A DNA stretch of 64,000 nucleotides from PCRC01 sp017848435 (lineage in GTDB: Bacteria > Pseudomonadota > Gammaproteobacteria > Burkholderiales > Burkholderiaceae_C). This document shows positions 54,024 through 63,197 of this stretch, piece by piece (the first letter of the stretch is position 1; the number at the start of each line of letters is the position of its first letter). A model generated the notes under the pieces. It made no database searches. It worked only from the letters and a program-made list of their open reading frames with translations, and was not told the DNA's origin. The position numbers were made by a program, and so were the translations under genes. The stretch is taken from positions 2,666,001 through 2,730,000 of the forward strand of contig OZ260072.1 of the NCBI GenBank assembly GCA_965284315.1. The letters run 5' to 3'.

Positions 54024-54360
54024 ATGGCACTCCGCACAGGTGATGACGCGGCCGATTATGACGCAGCGCCTTCGCCGCCCGGCGCTGAAACACCACGGCA
54101 TGTTGCCCCTGGCAGGGCTGTCAGACCGGTGCACTGGTGCACAGAAACTGTGGATAACTTTGTGAAAAACCCGGTACCCCCTGTCCGCCGAGCCGCACCA
54201 AACCGTGATTGTGACAAAGCGATGTCGAATTAGGCAGCAAAAATCCCAATGAAATCATGCACTTGCACCACAAAATCAGCATCCGCACAGGGGTTTTGAA
54301 CCCACTGCACCAGCGTTCCAGCGTGCGCCGGGCAGTGGACAGCGCAGCCCGGCCGTCGGC
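54024..54360. other. divergent promoter region exbB/xseA
   Basis: 337 bases without a gene. TGTGGATAA at 54149-54157 equals a DnaA box (TTATCCACA) on the minus strand, next to GTGCACTGGTGCAC at 54129-54142, a near palindrome. No further DnaA boxes are near, so this is not an origin. Promoters for exbB and xseA must lie here; no near-consensus pair stands out. Confidence 0.4.
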
Positions 54361-55662
54361 ATGAGCAGCCTGTTGCCCCTGGAAGGCCGGGTCTGGGCCG
54401 TTGGGGCGCTGTGCAAAGCGATTGCCGACGCGCTGGAAGCCCGCTTCAACCCGGTGGCGGTGCAGGGCGAATTGACCGGTTTTTCGCGCGCCGCCAGCGG
54501 CCACTGCTACTTCTCGCTGCGCGACGCGCAGGGCCAGGTGCGCTGCGCGATGTTCCGCCGCGCCGCCAGCCTGCTGGACTTCGAGCCACGCGACGGTGAA
54601 CTGGTGGAGCTGCGTGGCCGCCTCGGTGTGTACGAGGCGCGGGGCGAGCTGCAGCTGGTGGTCGAGTCGATGCGCCGGGCCGGGCAGGGCGCGCTGTTCG
54701 AGGAGTTCCTGCGCCGCAAGGCGCGGCTGGAACAAGAAGGCCTTTTCGATGCCAGCTGCAAACGGCCGCTGCCCACCATGCCCCGCGCGATCGGCCTCGT
54801 CACCTCGCTCGGCGCGGCCGCGCTGCACGACGTGGTGACCGCCTTGCGCCGCCGCGTGCCACACATCCCGGTGCTGCTGGCACCGGCGTCGGTGCAGGGC
54901 GCACAGGCGCCCGCCGAGCTGGTGCAGGCCTTGACGCGGCTCTACGCGCTGGCGAGTCAACCGCCCGACGGCTTGCCGCCGATGGACGTCATCTTGCTGG
55001 TGCGGGGCGGCGGGGCGCTGGAAGACCTGTGGGCTTTCAACGACGAGGCGCTGGTGCGCTGCATCGCCGCCAGCCCGGTGCCGGTGCTCTGTGGCGTTGG
55101 CCACGAGACCGACTTCACCCTGGCCGACTTTGCCGCCGACGTGCGCGCCCCCACGCCCACCGCCGCCGCCGAACTGGTCAGCGCACCGCGCGAGGTCTGG
55201 CTCGGCGCACTTGGCCTGATGGCAGAGCGCCTGACCGACGCCACGCAGCGCCACCTGGACCGGCAACAGCAGCGGCTGGACACCGCACTGGCGCGCGTGG
55301 GCCGGCCGTCCAGCCGCATCGCGCGCCAGCAATCCGACCTGGCACAGCAGCGGCAACGCCTGGCCCATGGGGTGCTATTGAAATCAGAGCGTTACCGCCA
55401 GGATTTACTGAGGCTCAAGGCCGATTTGGTTCAAAAAACCGCGCTCAGGCAGTCGAATGGGCAAGAACGGCTGGCCCGGGCCGAATTGCGCTTGAGCCTG
55501 CTCGACCCGCGGCTGGTGCTGCGGCGCGGCTACGCCTGGCTGCGCGACGCCGACGGCCACACCGTGGTGCGGGCCGCAGACACCCGGCCCGGCCAGCCGC
55601 TGCACGCCACCCTTGCCGAAGGCGAGGTTGATTTGACCGTGTCACCGCCGCGTCCGCGTTAG
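54361..55662 (+). CDS. xseA: exodeoxyribonuclease VII large subunit
   Basis: 433 residues. N-terminal OB fold (VWAVGALCKAIADALEARFNPVAVQGEL in parts) and the catalytic core with RAIGLVTS, VILLVRGGGALEDLWAFNDEALVR, GVGHETDFTLADF and ADVRAPTPTAAAEL, then a coiled coil and a C-terminal HxxL-type end. It degrades single-stranded DNA with XseB. Residues about 339-360 in the coiled coil are encoded by repeat copy G. Confidence 0.96.
   Translation: MSSLLPLEGRVWAVGALCKAIADALEARFNPVAVQGELTGFSRAASGHCYFSLRDAQGQVRCAMFRRAASLLDFEPRDGELVELRGRLGVYEARGELQLVVESMRRAGQGALFEEFLRRKARLEQEGLFDASCKRPLPTMPRAIGLVTSLGAAALHDVVTALRRRVPHIPVLLAPASVQGAQAPAELVQALTRLYALASQPPDGLPPMDVILLVRGGGALEDLWAFNDEALVRCIAASPVPVLCGVGHETDFTLADFAADVRAPTPTAAAELVSAPREVWLGALGLMAERLTDATQRHLDRQQQRLDTALARVGRPSSRIARQQSDLAQQRQRLAHGVLLKSERYRQDLLRLKADLVQKTALRQSNGQERLARAELRLSLLDPRLVLRRGYAWLRDADGHTVVRAADTRPGQPLHATLAEGEVDLTVSPPRPR
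55374..55439 (+). repeat. 66-nt dispersed repeat, copy G (inside xseA)
   Basis: GCTATTGAAATCAGAGCGTT, then GGATTTACTGAGGCTCAAGG and CCGATTTGGTTCAAAAAAC at the expected columns. It reads in sense orientation but in a frame shifted by one base relative to copy E, again without a stop. The stretch is more AT-rich than the rest of the gene. Confidence 0.8.
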
Positions 55663-55717
55663 TTTCTACAATCGTTCATTCACCATTTTTGTCACCCACT
55701 GAAAAAGAGAGAAGCCC

Positions 55718-56299
55718 ATGGAACACACCCTGCCGCCCTTGCCCTACGCGATCGACGCGCTGGCCCCCCATTACTCGCAGGAAAGCTTCGAGTACCACCA
55801 CGGCAAGCACCACAACGCCTACGTGGTGAACCTGAACAACCTGCAAAAAGGCACCGAATTTGAAAGCAAGACGCTGGAAGAGATCGTCAAGACCTCCAGC
55901 GGCGGCATCTACAACAACGCCGCCCAGATCTGGAACCACACCTTTTTCTGGAGCTGCATGAAGCCCGCCGGCGGTGGCGAGCCGTCTGGTGCATTGGCCG
56001 CAGCCATCACGGCCAAGTGGGGCAGCTATGCCGCGTTCAAGGAAGCGTTCGTCAAGAGCGCGGTCGGCAACTTCGGTTCCGGCTGGACCTGGCTGGTGAA
56101 AAAGGCTGACGGTTCGGTCGACATCGTCAACACCGGCCCGGCCGGCACCCCGCTGACCACCGCCGACAAAGCCCTGCTGACGGTGGACGTGTGGGAACAC
56201 GCCTACTACATCGACTACCGCAACGCCCGCCCCAAGTTCGTCGAGACCTTCCTCGACAAGCTGGTGAACTGGCAATTTGCCGAGAAGAACTTCGCCTGA
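55718..56299 (+). CDS. sodB: superoxide dismutase [Fe]
   Basis: 193 residues, typical Fe-SOD: YHHGKHHNAYV (first His ligand), NHTFFWSCM, GNFGSGWTWLV, and DVWEHAYYIDYRN (Asp and His ligands). It removes superoxide in the cytosol. Iron rather than manganese is suggested by the AxxxxxFGSGW type spacing and FFWSCMKP. AGAGAGAAGCCC precedes the ATG. A TACAAT at 55667-55672 is a possible -10. Confidence 0.96.
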   Translation: MEHTLPPLPYAIDALAPHYSQESFEYHHGKHHNAYVVNLNNLQKGTEFESKTLEEIVKTSSGGIYNNAAQIWNHTFFWSCMKPAGGGEPSGALAAAITAKWGSYAAFKEAFVKSAVGNFGSGWTWLVKKADGSVDIVNTGPAGTPLTTADKALLTVDVWEHAYYIDYRNARPKFVETFLDKLVNWQFAEKNFA

Positions 56300-56322
56300 G
56301 CGGTTCCTCCCGCCTGACACAA

Positions 56323-56357
56323 AAGCCGGCCTGGGTTCGAACCCAGGCCGGCTTTTT
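56323..56357. terminator. terminator after sodB
   Basis: AAGCCGGCCTGGGT, TTCGAA centre region and its complement, a near-perfect palindrome with T after the right arm. It serves sodB and probably the convergent DUF192 gene. Confidence 0.92.
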
Positions 56358-56827
56358 CATGGCCGCTTGGTGGCTGCGCCGAACGGTGGACCGGCCAGCT
56401 GGGCGCCGGCCCGCAGCCCTTTTTTGGCAAACCAGCCCTGGTTCATTTCCAGCACGTAGCGCACCGGCAGGGTGCTGCAGTGCGACTCCAGGCTTTGCGG
56501 TGCCATGTCCACCAGGTTCACGATGCGCCCGTCGTCCGCCACAAACGCGGCGGTCAGCGGCAGCAGGGTGTTCTTCATCCAGAAACACTGCGTGGCCGGT
56601 TGGTCAAACACGAACAGCATGCCTTCGTGCTGTGGCATGGCCTTGCGGAACATCAGGCCCGTGGCGCGCTGCTCTGGCGTGCCGGCCACCTGGGTGTCGA
56701 TCTGGTGCACGCCGACAGACAGCTTGACCCGGGGCAAATGGGTTTGGGGTTGGTCTTGTGCCTGTGCGGCAGCCAACACCGGCAGCAAACAGGCCACAAG
56801 CCATGAGCGAAACACGCGGTACTTCAT
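56357..56827 (-). CDS. exported DUF192 family protein
   Basis: 156 residues with a signal peptide (SWLVACLLPVLAAAQAQ) and the DUF192 core: RATGLMFRKAMPQHEGMLFVF, CFWMKNTLLPLTAAFV and a later VLEMNQGWFAKKGL. Such small periplasmic beta-barrel-like proteins have no firm function. Convergent with sodB. The 81-residue exported protein gene lies 85 bases upstream on the same strand. Confidence 0.88.
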   Translation of the reverse strand: MKYRVFRSWLVACLLPVLAAAQAQDQPQTHLPRVKLSVGVHQIDTQVAGTPEQRATGLMFRKAMPQHEGMLFVFDQPATQCFWMKNTLLPLTAAFVADDGRIVNLVDMAPQSLESHCSTLPVRYVLEMNQGWFAKKGLRAGAQLAGPPFGAATKRP

Positions 56828-56872
56828 ACAGTCAAAGGGAGTTGGTTGGCCCGCAAATCATGCGCGCAAACA

Positions 56873-56898
56873 AAAATGCCCGCTTGCGCGGGCATTTT
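56873..56898 (-). terminator. terminator after Ala/Lys/Pro-rich protein gene
   Basis: AAAATGCCCGC-TTGC-GCGGGCATTTT, an 11-bp stem; on the minus strand the right end has TTTTTG. It separates the small exported protein gene from the DUF192 gene. Confidence 0.9.
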
Positions 56899-56912
56899 CA
56901 GATCGGGCGGGC

Positions 56913-57158
56913 TTACTTGGAAGCAGGCTTGGCCGGTGCAGCGGGCGTGGCAGGGGTTGCCGGTGTCGCTGGCGCTGCAGGTGCGGCGGCTTCTTTCTTG
57001 GCTTTCTTTTCTTTCTTCACTTTTTTCGCTGGCTTGGCTTCAGAAGCCATTGGCTTGGCGGCAGAAGCGCCAGCAGCAGGTGCAGCGGCATGACCAGCAG
57101 CAAAAGCCGTGGACACTGCAAAGAACGATGCAATCAGGGTGGCGAGGATTTTGCTCAT
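56913..57158 (-). CDS. small exported Ala/Lys/Pro-rich protein
   Basis: 81 residues. A signal peptide (MSKILATLIASFFAVSTAFA) precedes a low-complexity mature part: an Ala-rich stretch, KPAKKVKKEKKAKKEAA and then APAAPATPATPATPAAPAKP. No folded domain is visible. Similar Lys/Ala/Pro tails occur in exported nucleic-acid or polyanion binding proteins. Start ATG 57156-57158 with AGGAAG upstream. Divergent to icd. Confidence 0.75.
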   Translation of the reverse strand: MSKILATLIASFFAVSTAFAAGHAAAPAAGASAAKPMASEAKPAKKVKKEKKAKKEAAAPAAPATPATPATPAAPAKPASK

Positions 57159-57318
57159 GGAAGTCTTCCTGTGTTGTGGATGTTCCACCCGGTCAATTGC
57201 TGGATGGTCCACCTTCAACGCGGCCTGTGGACCGGCGTTGACAGGCCAGTGAAAGATTTTTTGAGCATAATCTTTGCTTTACCCAACCAGCTAGCCCTAG
57301 CGTTAACGGAGACAGTTC

Positions 57319-58572
57319 ATGTACCAGCACATCAAAGTGCCCACCGAAGGTCAAAAAATCACGGTTAACGCCGACATGTCGCTGAACGTGCCTGACCAGC
57401 CCATCATTCCTTTCATCGAAGGCGACGGCACCGGTGCCGACATCACCCCTGTGATGCTCAAGGTGGTGGACGCGGCTGTGGCCAAGGCTTACGGCGGCAA
57501 GAAAAAGATCCACTGGATGGAGGTTTACGCCGGCGAGAAGTCCACCAACGTGTATGGCCCGGACGTCTGGCTGCCCGAAGAAACCCTGCACGCAGTGCGC
57601 GACTACGTGGTGTCCATCAAGGGCCCGCTGACCACCCCCGTGGGCGGTGGCATCCGTTCGCTGAACGTGGCCCTGCGCCAGGAACTCGACCTCTACGTCT
57701 GCCTGCGCCCGATCCAGTACTTTGACGGCGTGCCCAGCCCGGTGAAAGAGCCGCAAAAAACCAACATGGTGATCTTCCGCGAAAACTCGGAAGACATCTA
57801 CGCCGGCATCGAATTCGAAGCCGAGAGCGACAAAGCCAAGAAGCTCATCAAGATCCTGCAAGAGGACTTCGGCGTCAAGAAGATCCGTTTCCCTGCCACC
57901 TCGGGCATCGGCATCAAGCCGGTCTCGCGTGAAGGCACCGAGCGTCTGGTGCGCAAGGCCATCCAGTACGCCATCGACAACGACAAGCCCAGCGTGACCA
58001 TCGTGCACAAGGGCAACATCATGAAGTTCACCGAAGGTGGCTTCCGTGACTGGGCGTATGGCCTGGCGGCCAAGGAGTTCGGCGCCGAGCTGATCGACGG
58101 TGGCCCATGGATGAAGTTCAAGAACCCCAAGACCGGCAAGGACATCACCGTCAAGGACAGCATCGCCGACGCCTTCCTGCAGCAGATCCTGCTGCGTCCG
58201 GCCGAGTACAGCGTGATCGCCACCCTGAACCTGAACGGCGACTACGTGTCCGACGCGCTGGCCGCACAAGTGGGCGGTATCGGCATTGCCCCTGGCGCCA
58301 ACCTGAGCGACACCATCGCGATGTTTGAGGCCACCCACGGCACGGCACCCAAGTACGCGGGCAAGGACTACGTGAACCCCGGTTCCGAAATCCTCTCGGC
58401 CGAAATGATGCTGCGCCACATGGGCTGGATCGAAGCCGCCGACCTCATCATCAGCTCGATGAAGAAGTCGATCAACAGCAAAAAGGTCACCTACGATTTC
58501 GCCCGCCTGATGGAAGGCGCGACGCAGGTGAGCTGCTCCGGTTTCGGCCAGGTCATGATCGACCACATGTAA
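57319..58572 (+). CDS. icd: isocitrate dehydrogenase (NADP+)
   Basis: 417 residues, matching E. coli Icd (416). IPFIEGDGTGADITP near the start, the phosphorylatable Ser region GGGIRSLNVALRQELDLYVCLRP in parts, NMVIFRENSEDIYAGIE, and ATHGTAPKYAGKDYVNPGSEILSAEMML for NADP binding. Catalyses oxidative decarboxylation of isocitrate in the TCA cycle. CGGAGAC precedes the ATG. Confidence 0.97.
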   Translation: MYQHIKVPTEGQKITVNADMSLNVPDQPIIPFIEGDGTGADITPVMLKVVDAAVAKAYGGKKKIHWMEVYAGEKSTNVYGPDVWLPEETLHAVRDYVVSIKGPLTTPVGGGIRSLNVALRQELDLYVCLRPIQYFDGVPSPVKEPQKTNMVIFRENSEDIYAGIEFEAESDKAKKLIKILQEDFGVKKIRFPATSGIGIKPVSREGTERLVRKAIQYAIDNDKPSVTIVHKGNIMKFTEGGFRDWAYGLAAKEFGAELIDGGPWMKFKNPKTGKDITVKDSIADAFLQQILLRPAEYSVIATLNLNGDYVSDALAAQVGGIGIAPGANLSDTIAMFEATHGTAPKYAGKDYVNPGSEILSAEMMLRHMGWIEAADLIISSMKKSINSKKVTYDFARLMEGATQVSCSGFGQVMIDHM

Positions 58573-58610
58573 GCAGCCGCAGGCCGCGCCTGGCGCGTGC
58601 CTTGCCCCGA

Positions 58611-58639
58611 GCCGCTGGTGGATGCCAGCGGCTTTTTTT
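58611..58639 (+). terminator. terminator after icd
   Basis: GCCGCTGG-TGGATG-CCAGCGGC followed by seven T. Confidence 0.92.
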
Positions 58640-58733
58640 ATGGCGTGAAATTTTCGCCAAGGGGGGTGCTTGATTGTCGTAATTTCGTCACCAATTCCCA
58701 TAGCAGCATGTCAGTTGAAACGCGACGGATAGA

Positions 58734-59093
58734 ATGATTTCCATGGCGACCACCCCCGAGATTCCAGGGTTCAAACCCACTCGTCCCGACAATGGCGACG
58801 CCGTGGTCATGGAGCGCCGCACCCAGAAAATCCAGCCCCCGCAGCTCTACCAGGTGGTGCTGCTGAACGACGACTACACCCCGATGGAGTTTGTAGTGCT
58901 GGTAATTCAGGAGTTTTTCAACAAAGACCGTGAGACCGCAACGGCGATCATGCTCAAGATTCATCTGGATGGGCGTGGCGTCTGTGGGGTGTTCTCCCGG
59001 GATGTGGCCGCCACCAAAGTGGACCAGGTCAGTGCAGCCGCAGCGAAAGCCGGGCATCCGCTGCAATGTGTCAGTGAACCTGTGGAGCTGTGA
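58734..59093 (+). CDS. clpS: ATP-dependent Clp protease adaptor ClpS
   Basis: 119 residues; the first ATG is 58734, a second at 58743 is possible. PPQLYQVVLLNDDYTPMEFVV, FFNKDRETATAIMLKIHLDGRGVCGVFSRDVA and a late hydrophobic patch match ClpS. It binds N-degron substrates and hands them to ClpA. clpA follows 43 bases later, the standard pair. Confidence 0.96.
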   Translation: MISMATTPEIPGFKPTRPDNGDAVVMERRTQKIQPPQLYQVVLLNDDYTPMEFVVLVIQEFFNKDRETATAIMLKIHLDGRGVCGVFSRDVAATKVDQVSAAAAKAGHPLQCVSEPVEL

Positions 59094-59136
59094 GCAGTCA
59101 CAGCCACAGCCGAATAGAAGCGTAAAAGGAAGAACC

Positions 59137-61461
59137 ATGATTGCCCAGGAATTGGAAGTCAGTCTGCACATGGCTTTTGTCGAGGCCCGGCAACAGCGCC
59201 ACGAGTTCATCACGGTGGAGCACCTGCTGCTGGCCCTGCTGGACAACCCCAGCGCCGCCGAAGTGCTGCGCGCCTGCTCGGCCAACCTGGACGAGCTGCG
59301 CAAGTCGCTGGCCAACTTCATCAAGGACAACACGCCGCAGGTTGCTGGCACCGAAGACGTGGACACGCAGCCCACGCTCGGTTTCCAGCGGGTGATCCAG
59401 CGCGCCATCATGCATGTGCAGAGCACTGGCAATGGCAAGAAGGAAGTCACCGGTGCCAACGTGCTGGTGGCCATCTTCGGCGAGAAGGATTCGCACGCGG
59501 TGTACTACCTCCACCAGCAGGGCGTAACCCGGCTGGACGTGGTGAACTTTATTGCCCACGGCATCAAGAAAAGCGACCCACCCGAGCCGGCCAAGTCCAA
59601 CGAGGCCAATGCCGAGCAGGAAGAGGGCGGCGAGAAGAATGAGAAATCGTCGCCGCTGGAGCAGTTCACCCAGAACCTGAACCAGATGGCCAAGGACGGC
59701 AAGATCGACCCGCTGATCGGCCGCCACTACGAGGTCGAGCGCGTCATCCAGATCCTGTGCCGCCGCCGCAAGAACAACCCGCTGCTGGTGGGTGAAGCCG
59801 GTGTGGGCAAGACGGCCATTGCCGAGGGCCTGGCCTGGCGCATCACACAAAAAGACGTGCCGGAAATCCTGGCCGAAGCGCAGGTGTACTCGCTCGACAT
59901 GGGCGCCTTGCTGGCCGGCACCAAGTACCGCGGTGACTTTGAGCAACGCCTGAAGGGCGTGCTCAAGTCGCTGAAAGACAAGCCCAACGCGATTTTGTTC
60001 ATCGACGAAATCCACACGCTGATCGGTGCTGGTGCGGCGTCGGGCGGCACGCTGGACGCGTCCAACCTGCTGAAGCCCGCGCTCAGCTCTGGCGCGATGA
60101 AGTGCATTGGTGCCACCACCTTCACCGAGTACCGTGGCATCTTCGAGAAAGACGCGGCCCTGTCACGCCGCTTCCAGAAGGTCGATGTGGTCGAGCCGAC
60201 GGTCGAGGAAACCGTGGAAATCCTGAAGGGCCTGAAGTCGCGTTTTGAAGAGCACCACAGCGTGAAGTACGCGGTGGCGGCCCTGCAGGCAGCGGCCGAG
60301 TTGAGCGCAAAGTACATCAACGACCGCCACTTGCCCGACAAGGCGATTGACGTGATCGACGAGGCTGGCGCGGCCCAGCGCATCCTGCCACCGAGCAAGC
60401 GCAAGAAGACCATCAGCAAGACGGAAGTGGAAGAGATTGTGGCCAAGATTGCCCGCATCCCGCCCGCCAATGTGTCCAACGACGACCGCAGCAAGCTGAA
60501 GACGCTGGACCGTGACTTGAAGAGCGTGGTGTTCGGCCAGGACCCTGCCCTCGACGTGCTCGCTGGCGCCGTGAAAATGGCGCGCTCGGGTCTGGGCAAG
60601 GGCGACAAGCCGATTGGCTCCTTCCTGTTCAGCGGCCCCACCGGCGTCGGCAAGACCGAAGCCGCCAAGCAGCTGGCCTACATCATGGGCATCGAGCTGA
60701 TCCGCTTCGACATGTCGGAGTACATGGAGCGCCATGCGGTGAGCCGGCTGATCGGCGCGCCACCGGGCTACGTGGGCTTTGACCAAGGTGGCCTGCTGAC
60801 CGAGGCCGTGACCAAGAAGCCGCATTGTGTGCTGCTGCTCGACGAGATCGAGAAGGCGCACCCGGACATCTTCAACGTGCTGCTGCAGGTGATGGACCAC
60901 GGCACGCTGACCGACAACAACGGGCGCAAGGCCGACTTCCGCAACGTCATCATCATCATGACGACGAACGCGGGCGCCGAGACGATGAACAAGTCCACCA
61001 TCGGCTTCACCAACCCGCGCGAGTCGGGCGACGAGATGGCCGACATCAAGCGGCTGTTCACGCCCGAGTTCCGCAACCGGCTGGACGCCATGGTCAGCTT
61101 CAAGGCGCTGGACGAAACCGTCATCCTGCGGGTGGTGGACAAGTTCCTGCTGCAGCTGGAAACCCAGCTTGCCGAGAAGAAGGTCGACGTCACCTTCACC
61201 GACGGCCTGCGCAAGCACCTGGCGAAGAAGGGCTTCGACCCGCTGATGGGTGCACGCCCGATGCAGCGCCTGATCCAGGACACCATCCGCCGTGCGCTGG
61301 CCGACGAGCTGCTGTTCGGCCGACTGGTGGACGGTGGCCGCCTGACGGTGGACATCGACGAGACCGACCCGGCCAAAACCGAGGTCAAGCTCGACATCCA
61401 GCCGCTGCCCAAGAAAGAGGGCAAGGCCAAGCCGGAAGCAGAAGAAGCCACGGCGGGCTGA
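59137..61461 (+). CDS. clpA: Clp protease ATP-binding subunit ClpA
   Basis: 774 residues. N-domain of two Clp repeats (about 1-145), an acidic linker, AAA+ domain 1 with Walker A GEAGVGKT and domain 2 with GPTGVGKTEAAK. The ClpP-contact IGF loop appears in KSTIGFTNP. Unfolds proteins for ClpP. Start ATG 59137 with AAAGGAAGA upstream. Confidence 0.97.
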   Translation: MIAQELEVSLHMAFVEARQQRHEFITVEHLLLALLDNPSAAEVLRACSANLDELRKSLANFIKDNTPQVAGTEDVDTQPTLGFQRVIQRAIMHVQSTGNGKKEVTGANVLVAIFGEKDSHAVYYLHQQGVTRLDVVNFIAHGIKKSDPPEPAKSNEANAEQEEGGEKNEKSSPLEQFTQNLNQMAKDGKIDPLIGRHYEVERVIQILCRRRKNNPLLVGEAGVGKTAIAEGLAWRITQKDVPEILAEAQVYSLDMGALLAGTKYRGDFEQRLKGVLKSLKDKPNAILFIDEIHTLIGAGAASGGTLDASNLLKPALSSGAMKCIGATTFTEYRGIFEKDAALSRRFQKVDVVEPTVEETVEILKGLKSRFEEHHSVKYAVAALQAAAELSAKYINDRHLPDKAIDVIDEAGAAQRILPPSKRKKTISKTEVEEIVAKIARIPPANVSNDDRSKLKTLDRDLKSVVFGQDPALDVLAGAVKMARSGLGKGDKPIGSFLFSGPTGVGKTEAAKQLAYIMGIELIRFDMSEYMERHAVSRLIGAPPGYVGFDQGGLLTEAVTKKPHCVLLLDEIEKAHPDIFNVLLQVMDHGTLTDNNGRKADFRNVIIIMTTNAGAETMNKSTIGFTNPRESGDEMADIKRLFTPEFRNRLDAMVSFKALDETVILRVVDKFLLQLETQLAEKKVDVTFTDGLRKHLAKKGFDPLMGARPMQRLIQDTIRRALADELLFGRLVDGGRLTVDIDETDPAKTEVKLDIQPLPKKEGKAKPEAEEATAG

Positions 61462-61491
61462 CCGGCGGGCCCGGCGCTTCGGCGCCCCAAC

Positions 61492-61528
61492 AAAAAAGCG
61501 GCAAGGTCCAGGACCCTGCCGCTTTTTT
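61492..61528 (+). terminator. terminator after clpA
   Basis: AGCGGCA-AGGTCC and GGACC-CTGCCGCT arms with A-run before and T-run after. May also act for the convergent sorB gene. Confidence 0.88.
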
Positions 61529-61553
61529 CATGCCCTGACGCAGTGGGTGTGGC

Positions 61554-61871
61554 TTATTGGGTTGCTGCGGCCACGTACTGGGCCAGCAGCCGAATCTGCG
61601 CGTCGCTCAACGTGCTGTAAGCGGGCATCTGGCCCAGCCCGTTGCGGATGGCTTTTTCCACCCGTGCGGCGTCGGGCTTCAACTCGTCCAGCACCGGGCC
61701 AATCTCACCGGTTGCACCGGCGTGCTTCAGCGTGTGGCAGACCGCACAGGCGGGCACCGCCGTCTGGGTGAACAGTTTTTTGCCGTCGTCCATCAGGTTC
61801 TGGGCCTGTGCGCCCCAAGCCACGGTGGCCAGCAGGGCACTGGCCACCGTGCGCCGCAGCATCGCCGTCAT
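61554..61871 (-). CDS. sorB: cytochrome c subunit of sulfite dehydrogenase
   Basis: 105 residues with a signal peptide ending AWGAQAQ and one haem motif CAVCH near residue 42; the Met in GQMPAYSTLSDAQI is the probable sixth ligand. It resembles SorB-type cytochromes that accept electrons from the Mo subunit. ATG overlaps the sorA stop (ATGA), so the two are co-translated. A SoxD-type or general cytochrome is the alternative. Confidence 0.85.
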   Translation of the reverse strand: MTAMLRRTVASALLATVAWGAQAQNLMDDGKKLFTQTAVPACAVCHTLKHAGATGEIGPVLDELKPDAARVEKAIRNGLGQMPAYSTLSDAQIRLLAQYVAAATQ

Positions 61872-63112
61872 GCGACGGTGACCTTCACCGCGTGGTCACG
61901 CCAGCTGCTGTTGGAATAGCCGCCGGTGTTCTCCTGCGCCAGCTCGGTCTGCACGTTGCCACGCACGTCGGTCACCCGGCTCATCAGCGTGTGGGTGCCG
62001 GCGGGCAGTTTGACGGCCAGCACAAACTGCCGCCAGGCGTACTTGCCGAGGTCGGGGCCCACCAGGCGGGCGGCTGCCCAGGTCTGACCGCCGTCCACCG
62101 AGACGTCGATGCCGCGCACCGCGTTCATGCCACCAAAGCCCACGCCCTTGATTTGCACCAGGCCAGCCTGCAGTGGGCCGGTGTCGGCGTTGGGCGAATT
62201 GATCCACGACTTGGGTGCCATTTCCCAGATCGACGGCTGGCTGGGGTCGCCCTTCTGGCCGGGGGGCGACATGCGGTAGCCGGTGCTCTGGATCTTGGCG
62301 TCGCTCTGCTGCGCGGTGAAGGCCAGCCGCTTGATGTACTTGACGTTATTGACGCCGTTGTAGCCCGGCACGACCAGCCGCAGCGGGCCGCCGTGGGCGA
62401 GGGGGATCGGGGCGCCGTTCATTTCCCAGGCCAGCAGCGCGTCGGCCATGGCGTCCTTGGGCACCGAACGCTCGACCATCACCGACTTCGGGTCCACGCC
62501 CTCGGGCAGCTTCTCGCCGCCGGTGCCGGTCATGTAGGGCATGCCGTCGACCAGGCCACCGGTGGCTTCCACCACCGCGCGCACCGGCACGCCGCTCCAG
62601 ACCACGCAGCCGGCCGCGCCCACCTGCCAGGGGGTGCCACTGGGTTTGCTTGGGAAATAGCCCCGGCCATTGCCAGAGCACTGCAGCACCATGGCGGTGG
62701 TTTCCAGGCCGAGGGACTTGAGTTCCTTGACGGTGAAGCTGCGCGGCGACTTGACGCCTTCCACCGCCACTTCCCAGGCGTCGCGGTCGGCCACGATCTC
62801 GGGGCCGGGGGCGGGCAGGTTGTTGCGGATGTAGAGCTGGTCGTTCGGCGTGATGACGCTGGTGCCAAAGGCGCTGCGGCGTGTTTCCAGTGTGCTGCTG
62901 GTGTGCACGATCATCGCGGCCGGGTCTTTCCAGGCCACGTAGGGTGGGAGGGGCTTGGCGGCGGTGGGGGCGGCTGCTTGTGCCACAGCGCTGCGGCTGA
63001 AAGCACCGAGGCCGACCGCGGCAACCGCAGCGGCACTGCCGGCCAGCAGCTGGCGGCGGGCGGCGTTCTGGGGAAGGGGCGGGACGCAGGTGTCCTGCTG
63101 GTTGTTCATCAA
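61868..63112 (-). CDS. sorA: sulfite dehydrogenase molybdopterin subunit (SorA/SoxC-like)
   Basis: 414 residues. A twin-arginine-like signal (ARRQLLAGSAAAVAAVG) marks export of a folded cofactor protein. The Mo-binding Cys lies in MVLQCSGNGRGYF; GPLRLVVPGYNGVNNVKYIKRL and the C-terminal dimer domain with GGQTWAAARLVGPDLGKYAWRQF are typical of sulfite oxidases. With the cytochrome it oxidises sulfite to sulfate in the periplasm. SoxC is a close relative, but no sox genes adjoin. Confidence 0.9.
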   Translation of the reverse strand: MMNNQQDTCVPPLPQNAARRQLLAGSAAAVAAVGLGAFSRSAVAQAAAPTAAKPLPPYVAWKDPAAMIVHTSSTLETRRSAFGTSVITPNDQLYIRNNLPAPGPEIVADRDAWEVAVEGVKSPRSFTVKELKSLGLETTAMVLQCSGNGRGYFPSKPSGTPWQVGAAGCVVWSGVPVRAVVEATGGLVDGMPYMTGTGGEKLPEGVDPKSVMVERSVPKDAMADALLAWEMNGAPIPLAHGGPLRLVVPGYNGVNNVKYIKRLAFTAQQSDAKIQSTGYRMSPPGQKGDPSQPSIWEMAPKSWINSPNADTGPLQAGLVQIKGVGFGGMNAVRGIDVSVDGGQTWAAARLVGPDLGKYAWRQFVLAVKLPAGTHTLMSRVTDVRGNVQTELAQENTGGYSNSSWRDHAVKVTVA

Positions 63113-63197
63113 GGGTCTCCTCTGGGTGAATGGTGTTGGCTTGAACCACTCGAATGGTGGCTATCGCCGCCTCACATTGTGCCCAGCTTGAATACCC

